DNA of 64,000 nucleotides from Stieleria sp. JC731 (lineage in GTDB: Bacteria > Planctomycetota > Planctomycetia > Pirellulales > Pirellulaceae): the NCBI RefSeq assembly GCF_020966635.1, contig NZ_JAJKFQ010000005.1, forward strand, positions 1,514,481 to 1,578,480, in the 5' to 3' direction. This document shows positions 18,509-27,127 of this stretch, piece by piece (position 1 is the stretch's first letter; each line of letters opens with the position of its first letter). The notes beneath the pieces are model-generated. The model saw only the letters and a program-made list of their open reading frames with translations, made no database searches and was not told where the DNA came from. A program made the translations under genes and the position numbers.

Positions 18509-20929
18509 TTGAGTTTAATAACACTCCGAGTCACCTCATTCTCACTCTGTTTTGTCGTCCTTTGTTCACAAGGTGTATTCGCAGCGCCAAGTCCACTTGA
18601 GAGCGAGGGCAATCGTTCAGCTCGAACGATCAACCAGCGAATCGTACCTCGATGGATTGACGAGACCCATTTCACATTTTTGGAAGAACTACCTTCGGGC
18701 GAACGAGTTGAGCGACAGGTCGATTGCCAAACCGGTGAAATCACTGCGGTAGACAATCAGTCCGCTGGGCCCCGACAAACCTTGTCCGGCGGACCGCTTC
18801 CGACATCGGAAACATCGGCGACCGATACGGAACTTACATTTGTTAACGAAAGCGATGAAAAGGTAGAGCTGTTCTGGTTGGACATGCGTGGCGTTCCGAC
18901 CGGCTACGGGACTTTAGAACCCGGTGAATCTAAGTCACAGCACACCTTCAGCGGACACGCTTGGATGGTACGGTCTGCCGGACGTGGTGAAGGCCGTCGT
19001 TTCTATGGCAGTTTGATTGCGGCGTCACGACCACTGGTCGCGAAGATTAAGCAGACGTTTGAGGTACCCGAAAACCTGAACCGTCGCCCTCGTCGATTCG
19101 GGAATCGCTTTGGTGATGCGGCCAGCCATTCGAAAGATGAATCGAAACGTTTTGCGATCGAGACGACTGAGCAAGAGCAAGGCGGGACAACATCGGTTTT
19201 GAAAGTTTGGTCAGTCGATGAAGGTCGGGATTCGGCAAAGGATTTGACTCGGGTTGATGGATCGGAATTGGTCAACTTCGCTTGGTCACCCGACAGCCGC
19301 TTTCTAGCCGGTTGGCAGTTGATTCGGCACCAACCAGAGAAAGTGACGATGGTCGAATCATCGCCAAGAGGCGGTGGTCGTGCGGTTGTGCACGAGCATT
19401 CCTATCGTCTCCCCGGCGATCCGTATGACGAATTTCTTCTTCATGTGTTTAACGTAGAAGATGGAACACAGGTGGCTTGCGAGGTTCCGACTGTCGACTT
19501 CGGACGACCCCAAATCCGTTGGCTTGGTGATAACCAGATCGTCTTTGAAAAAGTAGATCGCGGTCATCAACGGTTTCGTGTCTTTGTGGTTGATCCCGCA
19601 GCGGCAAGTGTACGAACCGCAGTTGATGAGTCGACAGATACGTTCATTTGGACCATGCATGGACCAAACGTGCCGCTAGTAACCTACCTGAATAAGACTG
19701 ACGAATTTGTCTATTCCAGCGAAGCGAGTGGCTATCGGCATCTGTATCTAGTTGATTTGAATGATGCCGAAAACAGTTTCGCCGTGACGGCGGAACGGAC
19801 CGAGCAAGAGCTTGATCAGATTAAGAACTTGGCGATCACCAACGGCGATTGGCTTGTCCGTAAGATCGCTGAAGTCGACGAAGAGGCACGCACAATCGAT
19901 TTGGTTGTCGGGTCATTCTATGAAGACCAAGATCCTTATTTGCAACACCTTGTTCGCGCTTCCTTGGACGGTGACATGCTGGTCGCGTTGACAGAGGCCC
20001 ATGGCGATCACACGTACGAGTTTTCGCCCAACGGTGACTACCTGATCGTTTCAAGCAGTCGCGTTGATAGTCCACCGCTGCATCAGTTGCGCCGTGTGTC
20101 GGATGGAAAGCTGATTTGCGATCTGGTTCAGGCCCAACGGATCGATGAAACATCCGACTGGAGCCTTCCGCAACGGTTTAGCGCGAAAGGTCGTGACGGC
20201 GAGACCGATATTTGGGGCAACGTGTATTTTCCGGCCGATTTCGATCCCTCGAAAAAGAACTACTATCCGATCATCGAAGCGATCTACGCTGGTCCGCATG
20301 ACTCACACGTTCCCACACGATACCTACACTCGTCCCGGCACCAGGATCTAACTTCGCTGGGGTTTGTCGTGGTGCAAATTGACGGGATGGGTACGGCGAA
20401 CCGGTCGAAAGCATTTCACGACGTCTGCTGGCACAATCTAAAAGACGCGGGGTTCCCAGATCGGATCGCTTGGATCAAAGCAGCCGCCGACAGGTTCCCG
20501 GCGATGGATACAAGTCGAGTCGGCATTTTCGGAACTTCAGCGGGCGGGCAAAACGCGTGTGGTGCTGTACTTTTCCACAACGACTTTTACAAGTCCGCGT
20601 ACGCTTCCTGTGGTTGCCATGACAATCGAATGGACAAATCCAGTTGGAATGAGCAATGGATGGGCTATCCGGTTGAACAGCACTATTCGGAATCGAGTAA
20701 CATTGATAACGCTCACCGGTTGGACGCGAATCTGTTCCTTGTGGTGGGTGAACTCGACACCAACGTGCCGCCCGAGTCGACTTATCGCTTGGTTGACGCA
20801 TTGATTAAGGCTGACAAAGACTTCGAATTCCTGATGGTCCCATCGATGGGACACAGTGATGGGGGGCGGTACGGTAAACGTCGGATGCGAGATTTCTTCG
20901 TTCGGACATTGCAACCCTCGACGGAATAG
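18509..20929 (+). CDS. Secreted S9 (DPP-IV-like) serine peptidase with embedded VHL-beta domain
   Basis: This 806-aa protein starts at TTG 18509 directly before a signal peptide (cleavage near VFA-AP). Residues about 20-75 resemble the start of DPP-IV N-domains. Residues about 109-167 (ELTFVNESDEKVELFWLD, then GTLEPGESKSQHTFSGHAW and RSAGRG) closely follow the von Hippel-Lindau tumour-suppressor beta domain, including the N-bond, W-L-D and G-H-x-W positions. The eight-blade propeller continues to about 560 and the catalytic alpha/beta-hydrolase domain ends the protein: FGTSAGGQNA (Ser about 675), GELDTNVPP (Asp about 749), MGHSDGG (His about 781). It is an exported dipeptidyl-/oligopeptidase. 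In eukaryotic VHL the domain binds hydroxyproline; whether this copy binds proline peptides is inference. The next gene starts 2 bases after the stop. Confidence 0.88.
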   Translation: MSLITLRVTSFSLCFVVLCSQGVFAAPSPLESEGNRSARTINQRIVPRWIDETHFTFLEELPSGERVERQVDCQTGEITAVDNQSAGPRQTLSGGPLPTSETSATDTELTFVNESDEKVELFWLDMRGVPTGYGTLEPGESKSQHTFSGHAWMVRSAGRGEGRRFYGSLIAASRPLVAKIKQTFEVPENLNRRPRRFGNRFGDAASHSKDESKRFAIETTEQEQGGTTSVLKVWSVDEGRDSAKDLTRVDGSELVNFAWSPDSRFLAGWQLIRHQPEKVTMVESSPRGGGRAVVHEHSYRLPGDPYDEFLLHVFNVEDGTQVACEVPTVDFGRPQIRWLGDNQIVFEKVDRGHQRFRVFVVDPAAASVRTAVDESTDTFIWTMHGPNVPLVTYLNKTDEFVYSSEASGYRHLYLVDLNDAENSFAVTAERTEQELDQIKNLAITNGDWLVRKIAEVDEEARTIDLVVGSFYEDQDPYLQHLVRASLDGDMLVALTEAHGDHTYEFSPNGDYLIVSSSRVDSPPLHQLRRVSDGKLICDLVQAQRIDETSDWSLPQRFSAKGRDGETDIWGNVYFPADFDPSKKNYYPIIEAIYAGPHDSHVPTRYLHSSRHQDLTSLGFVVVQIDGMGTANRSKAFHDVCWHNLKDAGFPDRIAWIKAAADRFPAMDTSRVGIFGTSAGGQNACGAVLFHNDFYKSAYASCGCHDNRMDKSSWNEQWMGYPVEQHYSESSNIDNAHRLDANLFLVVGELDTNVPPESTYRLVDALIKADKDFEFLMVPSMGHSDGGRYGKRRMRDFFVRTLQPSTE

Positions 20930-20931
20930 AA

Positions 20932-22416
20932 ATGAAGTACTGGCACGTTTTGCTTGCGGCGTTATCGTTTTTGGCAGTTGGCGACTTTTGGTTTGCACCG
21001 CCGGCAAACGGTCAGACACGCGAGCAATCCGTTGAAACCCGGTCATCAAATTCCGAAGAACCAAGCGACCGGCTCGTCGGCGCGGCGCTCGATTCGGCAA
21101 AGCGTGCCACAAGTTTCTTAACTGATCACGTCAGCACTCACGGTGGATACCTTTGGCGATACTCCGCTGACCTGCAATTGAAGGAAGGCGAGGGGATTGT
21201 CAAAGGCAATACCGTTTGGGTGCAGCCGCCCGGGACACCTTCGGTCGGGCTTGCGTTGACGCATCTTTATCAAGCGACCGGCGATCTGCAATTTCGTGAT
21301 GCCGCATTGGCGGCAGCCGAAGCGTTGCGTCTGGGGCAGATGCACAGCGGCGGATGGCAGGCGTCGATCGAGTTCGATCCAGATCAACGAAAGAAGTGGG
21401 CATATCGCGTTGAACCTCCGCATCGGAAGCGAAAAGATCAATCAAGCTTGGATGACAACAAGACTCAGTCGGCGCTCTTGTTCCTGATCACTCTGGATGA
21501 AGCACTAGACTTCAAGAATAAGGGTGTGCATGACACGGCGGTCTATGGGCTGAAAGGGCTTTTGGAAAATGGCCAGTTCAAAAACGGAGGTTTTCCGCAG
21601 GTTTGGACGGATCAGAAAACTTCCGATCACACCGCAGCCGCAGTTCCAGCGAGCTATCCGAGTGAATGGTCGCGACAGTACACGGGCCATCACGAGTATT
21701 GGTATCGCTATACGCTGAATGATCATCTGGCTGCCGACATGATGGACGTGTTGTTCGAAGCCGAACGCGTTTACAAGGATCAGCGATTTCGTGATGCGGC
21801 ACTGCGTTTGGCTGATTCATTGTTGAATGCACAAATGCCTGAACCTCAGCCAGCATGGGCCCAGCAATACAATGCGTCGATGGAGCCCATCTGGGCAAGA
21901 AAGTTCGAACCGCCAGCGATTACAACCAGCGAATCATTTGGTGTGATCGAGACGTTGATCGATGTGTATCAACACACCGGCGAAAAGAAATACTTGGAAC
22001 CGATCCCTAGGGCGCTAGAATATCTAAAGACCTGCGAACTCGATGATGGCCGCGTCGCACGGTTCTATGAGCTGAAAACAAATCGTCCTCTTTATTTTGA
22101 TCTGCAATACCAGCTGACCTACAGCGACAGCAATATGCCAACGCACTATGGGTTTCAGCTTTCAAGCAAAGTTGACCAGTTGCAACGCCGTTATGAGAAA
22201 GTGTTGCGAACCGGTCCCAGTCAGGTCTCTCGCTCACGTAAAGTCGACGAGCGTGAACTGCGTCGGGTCATCGATAGTCAATCCGACAACGGCATTTGGC
22301 TTAATCAGTCAGGCATGCGTTATCACAAAAATCGAGATCCTGCGATCGACATGGCTCCTGTCGTCGCGAACCTCGAGAAGATCGCGTCGTACCTACAGCA
22401 AACAAAACAAGACTAA
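20932..22416 (+). CDS. Secreted PL10-like pectate-lyase family protein
   Basis: The 494-aa protein has a signal peptide (about residues 5-28). The body is alpha/alpha-toroid-like, with helical pairs repeating DAALAAAEALRLGQM, DAALRLADSLLNAQM and similar, as in family 10 polysaccharide lyases. The segment PAWAQQYN..EPIWARKFEPPA, here with Ser-Glu following in TSESFG, is typical of bacterial proteins annotated as pectate lyase PL10. SGGWQASIEF, GGFPQVW and the DDNKTQSAL block provide candidate sugar- and calcium-binding residues. I infer beta-elimination of a uronic-acid polysaccharide, or at least binding of one. It is translationally adjacent to the S9 peptidase gene (2-base gap), so both are probably one secreted degradative operon. 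Its stop codon overlaps the stop of the opposing pseudokinase gene. Confidence 0.65.
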   Translation: MKYWHVLLAALSFLAVGDFWFAPPANGQTREQSVETRSSNSEEPSDRLVGAALDSAKRATSFLTDHVSTHGGYLWRYSADLQLKEGEGIVKGNTVWVQPPGTPSVGLALTHLYQATGDLQFRDAALAAAEALRLGQMHSGGWQASIEFDPDQRKKWAYRVEPPHRKRKDQSSLDDNKTQSALLFLITLDEALDFKNKGVHDTAVYGLKGLLENGQFKNGGFPQVWTDQKTSDHTAAAVPASYPSEWSRQYTGHHEYWYRYTLNDHLAADMMDVLFEAERVYKDQRFRDAALRLADSLLNAQMPEPQPAWAQQYNASMEPIWARKFEPPAITTSESFGVIETLIDVYQHTGEKKYLEPIPRALEYLKTCELDDGRVARFYELKTNRPLYFDLQYQLTYSDSNMPTHYGFQLSSKVDQLQRRYEKVLRTGPSQVSRSRKVDERELRRVIDSQSDNGIWLNQSGMRYHKNRDPAIDMAPVVANLEKIASYLQQTKQD

Positions 22417-23669
22417 AGTTTATCGATGTCGATTCCGGCGAAAGTGCCGACTCGTTTGAAATCTTCGAGGACTTCGGTTGCAGTCGAAAAGCGGTTGTTT
22501 GGATCGCGATCGATCAGCCGCATCACGAGGTCGCTCAGCCGTTCATCCATTCCGATCTGTGATTTGAATGGCGCTGGCGGCGTTTCGGAATTTACCGACT
22601 GAATCCACTCACCGATCGAATTGGCCGCATAGGGTGGGTGTCCGGTCAGCAGTGCATACATCGTCGCGCCTAGACCATAGAAGTCACTTCGGACATCCAG
22701 TTCAGTCGCATTGAGAACTCGTTCGGGGGCCAAGTAGCCTAGCTCGCCCAGAATGTCCCCGGGCTTGGTCAGTTGCGATGCATCGGTTGACTCTAGAGCT
22801 TTCGCGAATACCAGGTCGTTCAGCATATAAACATCGTCTTTGTCGCGGCGCAAAATGTTTGCCGGCGTGATGTTGCGGTGAACGATCCCGTGTTCAGATG
22901 CCGCAACGAGAGCTCGCGCGATGTGTAAGCCGCATCTGAATGCCCGTCGCCAATCGAGTGTGCCGCCGATTCCGATACTTTCAATCAACTTTGTTGCGCT
23001 CGTCCCTTCGACCCACTGCAGGGCGGCCCAACAATATCGTCCTTTCTTTCCGGCATTGATCAATTTGACAATGTGGGCATTTTCGATCGGCAAGACCGTT
23101 TTCATCGCTCGAATAAAGCGTTCTCGCTGTTCATCGGTCGCTGTCATTTGAGGCAATAAAACTTTTACCGCAACGGTTTTGTCGCGTTTGACATCGTGCC
23201 CTTTGAAGATCGCACTGTTGCGTCCAATCGTGATTAATTCATCGAGCCGATAGTTGTGAAGTGTTTGTCCAACAAGTTCCGTGACATTACCAATCATGAC
23301 AGGCTCGTCGTTTGGAATCGCATCCGGACTGACCGTGAAGCGGACGGTCGGTTCGTCGGTCTGCGTCCCGCTTTCGATTCGCAAAATGGATTCACCGATT
23401 TTCATGATCGATCCGGATTTCAAGCGACGTGGGTTCGCAATGGCCTCGCCATCGACGATTGTTCCTCCAGCACCGCCTCGATCAATCACCACGGGAGTCG
23501 AATCGTCGACACGGATTTCGCAGTGGATTCGGCTGACCTTGGGGTCGCGAATCTTGGTGTCACTATCGCTTCCTCGACCGACCAATAGCGTTGTCGTGTC
23601 ACTGAGCGCAAATTCACGTCCTTGGTCAGGTCCTTCGCTGACAACCAATTTCCAATTCTGACTCATCAA
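22413..23669 (-). CDS. FHA domain / Ser-Thr kinase-fold protein, predicted pseudokinase
   Basis: The 418-aa protein starts with an FHA phosphothreonine-binding domain (about residues 5-105: VGRGSDSD, VSRIHCEI, IVDGEAI). A kinase fold follows from about 140 to 400: VAVKVL keeps the ATP-anchoring Lys (about 168), ELGYLAPERV keeps the APE region and DVRSDFYGLGATMYALLTG the F-helix Asp. However, the catalytic loop reads HRNITPANIL, with Asn where the catalytic-base Asp belongs (about residue 263), and DFG reads DLV. I therefore infer weak or no phosphotransfer and a scaffold or sensor role. Its ATG overlaps the stop of the active kinase upstream (ATGA, 23666-23669), so the pair is translationally coupled; the FHA domain may read a phosphothreonine made by that kinase. 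No transmembrane segment is seen. Confidence 0.85.
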   Translation of the reverse strand: MMSQNWKLVVSEGPDQGREFALSDTTTLLVGRGSDSDTKIRDPKVSRIHCEIRVDDSTPVVIDRGGAGGTIVDGEAIANPRRLKSGSIMKIGESILRIESGTQTDEPTVRFTVSPDAIPNDEPVMIGNVTELVGQTLHNYRLDELITIGRNSAIFKGHDVKRDKTVAVKVLLPQMTATDEQRERFIRAMKTVLPIENAHIVKLINAGKKGRYCWAALQWVEGTSATKLIESIGIGGTLDWRRAFRCGLHIARALVAASEHGIVHRNITPANILRRDKDDVYMLNDLVFAKALESTDASQLTKPGDILGELGYLAPERVLNATELDVRSDFYGLGATMYALLTGHPPYAANSIGEWIQSVNSETPPAPFKSQIGMDERLSDLVMRLIDRDPNNRFSTATEVLEDFKRVGTFAGIDIDKL

Positions 23670-25225
23670 GATGCCTCGTTGCTGGTTGTTGTTGTATTGG
23701 ATTCATTCTGTTCGATTGGAACTGTCGGCCGATCTAAAAGCCCGTAGACCTTCTGTTCAAAATCCGTCAGCTCTCTTGTGATCTGCTTTCGAGCCTGCTC
23801 GACAAGCAATTCTTCGTTCGCGATGGCACTGTTCGCTGTTGCCGAATCTTTTGCTGCGAGCTGCATTAAAAAGTTGGTCAGTCGCTCGGGAAACGCCAAG
23901 CGATGTTCGATCGCCAGCTCGGCGGCGTGAACTGACAGATGAAGCGACAATTGTCGATCTTCATCAACAAATTCGATTGCAGCATCGGTTAAACGTTCAA
24001 CATCGAATTGATGACGCGACGAGTCCGAATCGAAGCGAGTCGATGTGAATCGCCGTGCGCCATTTCGTTCGACTTCCAGAAGGTTCTGTAGCCGAGCGAT
24101 TTTTGCCTGTGACTGGGCAAGTGCAATACCGAGCAGCAGCAGCAGGAAGACCAGCAGGAAAGCCATACTTCCCGAAACGCTGGCAAGTAGCACGTGGCGA
24201 CGAATCCAATGCGTCAAGCGTTTTCCAAGACCGGGAGGTTTCGCGAGGATGGGTTCGTCATCAAGGAAGCGGCTCAATTCCTCGGCAAGTTGGGTCGCCG
24301 ATTGGTACCGGTCCTTGGGGGCTTTCGCCAAGCATTTTAGGGTGATGGTTTCTAAATCTTGTGGGATCCCCGAGAAGAACTGACTCGGCGGCACAGGGTC
24401 TTTCGTCATCACCTGCGTGATTACATCGATCGGCGATGGGGCAAGAAAGGGTGGTCGATCGGTCAACATTGCGTACAAGACGGCGCCGATCGAATAGATA
24501 TCGGATGTCGGTCCGATCATCGCATCCGGAGTGCCAGCTTGCTCGGGAGGCATGTAGTGAGGCGTGCCGATCAATTCACCATGAGTTGTCAATTGACTTT
24601 GACCGGCCATCAATTTGCAAACACCGAAATCGGTCAGTCGGGGATTTCCATCGCGGTCGATCAAAATGTTTGCGGGCTTGATGTCCCGATGGATGATCTG
24701 TTGATCGTGTGCATGCCCGACTGCTAACGCGACGGCTTTGGCCAGTTCAGCGGCACGTTTCGGGGCGAAGGGGCCTTCGGATAAAACCGAGGCTAAGCTT
24801 TTCCCGTCGACGTAACCCATTGAAAAATACGGACAACCTTCGAAGGAGCCGACTTCGTAGACCGGGACGATGCCGGGATGGTCCAGTGCGCCGGCAGCTT
24901 TGGCCTCATTTTCAAATCGTCCTAACTCCGCTGCACTTGCCGTGCTGCTTTCAAGGATCATCTTTAACGCGACGAACCGATTGAGCTGTTGCTGCTTGGC
25001 AAGGTAGACGACTCCCATCCCACCGCGGGCGATTTCACGAACGATTTCGTAGTCATCAATCACTTGACCGGAAATCGGTGTCGGATGTGAATGTGTCCCC
25101 TGACCGCGAGCCGGAGTTGGCGTGGGGCTATCGAGATCACAGGCTGGCGAACCGATGTCTGTCGGTGCGTCGAGACCCTGTGCGGTTGGCGCGTCCAGGC
25201 AGTCGTCTGTTTGCGGATCTTCCAC
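23666..25225 (-). CDS. Transmembrane Ser/Thr protein kinase (PknB type), catalytically complete
   Basis: This is a 519-aa protein. After a Pro/Thr/Asp-rich leader (1-55), the Hanks-type kinase domain spans about 58-325: glycine loop IARGGMGVVYLAK, VALK, HRDIKPANIL, LTDFG, GTPHYMPPEQ and the F-helix DIYSIGAVLYAMLTDRPPF are all intact. A single transmembrane helix (about 346-370, SGSMAFLLVFLLLLLGIALA) is followed by a coiled-coil-like external part of about 150 residues ending in a Thr/Asn-rich tail (NESNTTTTSNEAS). It phosphorylates Ser/Thr on protein targets and probably senses an extracytoplasmic signal. The coupled downstream FHA-pseudokinase is the first candidate partner. The unusually Thr-rich N-leader with repeated DAPT could be an autophosphorylation site for that FHA domain (inference). 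Confidence 0.93.
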   Translation of the reverse strand: MEDPQTDDCLDAPTAQGLDAPTDIGSPACDLDSPTPTPARGQGTHSHPTPISGQVIDDYEIVREIARGGMGVVYLAKQQQLNRFVALKMILESSTASAAELGRFENEAKAAGALDHPGIVPVYEVGSFEGCPYFSMGYVDGKSLASVLSEGPFAPKRAAELAKAVALAVGHAHDQQIIHRDIKPANILIDRDGNPRLTDFGVCKLMAGQSQLTTHGELIGTPHYMPPEQAGTPDAMIGPTSDIYSIGAVLYAMLTDRPPFLAPSPIDVITQVMTKDPVPPSQFFSGIPQDLETITLKCLAKAPKDRYQSATQLAEELSRFLDDEPILAKPPGLGKRLTHWIRRHVLLASVSGSMAFLLVFLLLLLGIALAQSQAKIARLQNLLEVERNGARRFTSTRFDSDSSRHQFDVERLTDAAIEFVDEDRQLSLHLSVHAAELAIEHRLAFPERLTNFLMQLAAKDSATANSAIANEELLVEQARKQITRELTDFEQKVYGLLDRPTVPIEQNESNTTTTSNEAS

Positions 25226-25429
25226 AGTACCAAACGAGGGTGAGAAGCGAAGTTTCGGCCCGGACGTCCCATCAAAGGAGACTGATCAGAGGGCACTAAG
25301 ATTCGTAACGGCAACATTGGCAGTCACATTCAGCCAATGCGGCAGTTTATCAAACTTCTGATGCGAAGGTACAACGGCGGACAGTGCCGGACCACTTGGC
25401 TTCACCAAAGATTCATTCGGCGGATAACT

Positions 25430-25945
25430 TTATGCGGTTCCGAAGGACGGTACCCACTGGGCAAAAAGAGCCGCGTTGATCCCTGCTGGGACATGGACGG
25501 CGGTGACGCCAAGCGACGAGACGTCAAGAATGTTTCGCATTTCGTCATCAAAGAACAGCATGTCGTCGTATCCAATACCGCTGCTGTGCCGCAGTGCGTC
25601 GAAATGGCGAAACTTTGAAGACGGATAGATCTCTGCGTAGGCGAATCGATGTTCGATTTCTAACATTCCGATCAGCTCGCGAGCCCATCGTGGTTGTTCG
25701 GTTCGCGATGCCAGTGCCATTGGAATCGCGGAAGCATCGCAAAAGTCCAAGATCGCGGCGACGTCTCTGTAAAGTTCAACGCGGCGACCATGTTTATCAA
25801 CTGGTAGCTGTTCGGAATACCTGAAGGGGGGTGTCAGGCAATCACACCACGTGCCACCACAGTCCCAAAGAGTGAAGTCCAAATCGAAAACGATCAGTTT
25901 CGGTAATGGGGGGGAATGGGAGGTTGAATTCTTTGGGGTGGTCAT
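25430..25945 (-). CDS. HAD-superfamily MDP-1-like phosphatase
   Basis: From the ATG at 25945 the protein is 171 aa. The open frame extends upstream to 26059, but that part overlaps the anti-sigma gene and looks non-native, so the shorter start is chosen. FDLDFTLWDCGGTWCDCLTPPF gives the HAD nucleophile and acid/base Asp21 and Asp23 in the exact context of magnesium-dependent phosphatase-1 (MDP-1). LASRTEQPRWA provides motif II (Ser/Thr), a Lys in the SSKFRHF segment motif III, and MLFFDDEMRN the metal-binding DD. MDP-1 is a small cytosolic phosphatase without cap, proposed to act on protein tyrosine-phosphate or glycated substrates. It follows the anti-sigma gene by 46 bases on the same strand. 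The physiological substrate is not evident. Confidence 0.88.
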   Translation of the reverse strand: MTTPKNSTSHSPPLPKLIVFDLDFTLWDCGGTWCDCLTPPFRYSEQLPVDKHGRRVELYRDVAAILDFCDASAIPMALASRTEQPRWARELIGMLEIEHRFAYAEIYPSSKFRHFDALRHSSGIGYDDMLFFDDEMRNILDVSSLGVTAVHVPAGINAALFAQWVPSFGTA

Positions 25946-25991
25946 CGAAGCAGGGCAGGGGGCTTGGTTTGCGCAATCGATGGTTCGTCGA

Positions 25992-26312
25992 CTACACCGG
26001 AGGATCGCCGGCTGTCGACGCCGAGCGAATCTGGTTTTTGATACGCTCGCGTGCGGCAACGCTTAGCTCTTGATCCTCGCGATTTTCACCATGATGGTCA
26101 ACGCCGTCGTTATTGTGGTGGCGACTTGCGGAAACGACGACCTTTAGATCCCGATCGAGCTGGCAACAGTTTCCGCAGGACAGCTTGTGGCCTCGCAATG
26201 CCGCCCGTTCATGAGGCTGTAGTTCGCGCTCGTAAGAGTCCGACATCAACTGTGAAGCTTGACCACAACGCAGCGTTAAAATCAGTTTCAGTTTTTGAAA
26301 AAGTGTTCGCAC
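25992..26312 (-). CDS. Putative zinc-finger anti-sigma factor
   Basis: This 106-aa protein uses a GTG start at 26312, 4 bases after the stop of the sigma-factor gene. Its centre LQPHERAALRGHKLSCGNC holds the H-x3-C-x2-C zinc-binding pattern (HKLSCGNC) of ZAS-type anti-sigma factors, preceded by the helix CGQASQLMSDSYERELQ that is usual there. The C-terminal 55 residues are charged and histidine-rich (HHNNDGVDHHGEN) with no membrane segment, so it would be a soluble, cytoplasmic regulator. Position directly behind the ECF gene supports the call; binding to that sigma factor is inference. A stand-alone soluble ZAS protein may sense redox state or metal through its zinc cysteines. Confidence 0.75.
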   Translation of the reverse strand: MRTLFQKLKLILTLRCGQASQLMSDSYERELQPHERAALRGHKLSCGNCCQLDRDLKVVVSASRHHNNDGVDHHGENREDQELSVAARERIKNQIRSASTAGDPPV

Positions 26313-26316
26313 GTGA

Positions 26317-26928
26317 CTATTGATCGCGATCAGAAAACCAACGCAGATTCAGGCATTCACGCAATGCCAGGCGACACCGATTGAGTCGCATCGAAAGGTT
26401 CGTCGCACCGATGCCCAGAAGTTCACGGATTTCTTTGGGAGAATGTTGGTTTATTTCACGCAGGATGAAAACCTCTGCCAATTTGTTTGGCAAGCGATCA
26501 ACGCAGCCGTGAAAGGTTTCCCAAAACTCGTCGTTTTCAAAAATGGTTTCCGGAGTCTGCTTCGAGGAACGCGCCGATGCGATTTCGTCTTCAGCAATCG
26601 TGGCGGGATCTGTGTTCGGGCTTCGTTGCAACTTTCGAAAGTGATCGGCGAGTTTGTGCTTCAGAATCGCGAACAGCCATGTCGACAACGTCGATTCGTT
26701 TCGAAAGCTCTTGCCGCTTGCCAGCGCCGCTAGAAAAGTCTCTTGCAGCAGTTCTTCCGCGCTTGCATCGCAACCTGTCTTTCTGAAGGCATAGCGGTAC
26801 AGTGAGTCACCGAATTGATCGACTGCAAATTCAAGCGTTTCAACGATCGATTCGAGCTCGACCGACGGTGATGAATGTCGGGATACCGACGAGTCTTCTT
26901 CGCCAATCGAATGGTTTGCGAGATTCAT
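26317..26928 (-). CDS. ECF-subfamily RNA polymerase sigma factor
   Basis: From ATG 26928 the protein is 203 aa; the frame is open further to 27093, but that region looks like leader sequence. Sigma region 2 is recognisable in DSLYRYAFRKTGCDASAEELLQETFLAAL and STLSTWLFAILKHKLADHFRK. After a variable linker, region 4 reads VDRLPNKLAEVFILREINQHSPKEIRELLGIGATNLSMRLNRCRLALRE with its helix-turn-helix. ECF factors direct polymerase to stress- or envelope-related promoters. It is cotranscribed with the zinc-finger protein and the MDP-1-like phosphatase. The divergent neighbour is the large spondin/dockerin gene, with about 200 bases of shared promoter space, making that gene a possible target. Confidence 0.93.
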   Translation of the reverse strand: MNLANHSIGEEDSSVSRHSSPSVELESIVETLEFAVDQFGDSLYRYAFRKTGCDASAEELLQETFLAALASGKSFRNESTLSTWLFAILKHKLADHFRKLQRSPNTDPATIAEDEIASARSSKQTPETIFENDEFWETFHGCVDRLPNKLAEVFILREINQHSPKEIRELLGIGATNLSMRLNRCRLALRECLNLRWFSDRDQ

Positions 26929-27127
26929 GGGCCGTCGAAAAAAAGAAAAGAATTGACGGATTGGATGTGAATTAGAGATCCAGACCGCGACCAATGTTTC
27001 AAACCAAAACAATTGGTCCAAAGGGATTTGGCGCTGACCGGACAATCGTTCAATAGAGATTGGTCGACCTTGGCCGCCAACAACTCTACTCAAGCTTCCT
27101 CCGATTCGATTCGCGGGTGTTTATAAG

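Noticed and set aside
25946-26059. N-terminal extension of the MDP-1-like phosphatase
   Set aside because: The extension overlaps the anti-sigma gene, is rich in Arg/Cys/Ser without family similarity, and an ATG at 25945 fits the enzyme family start.
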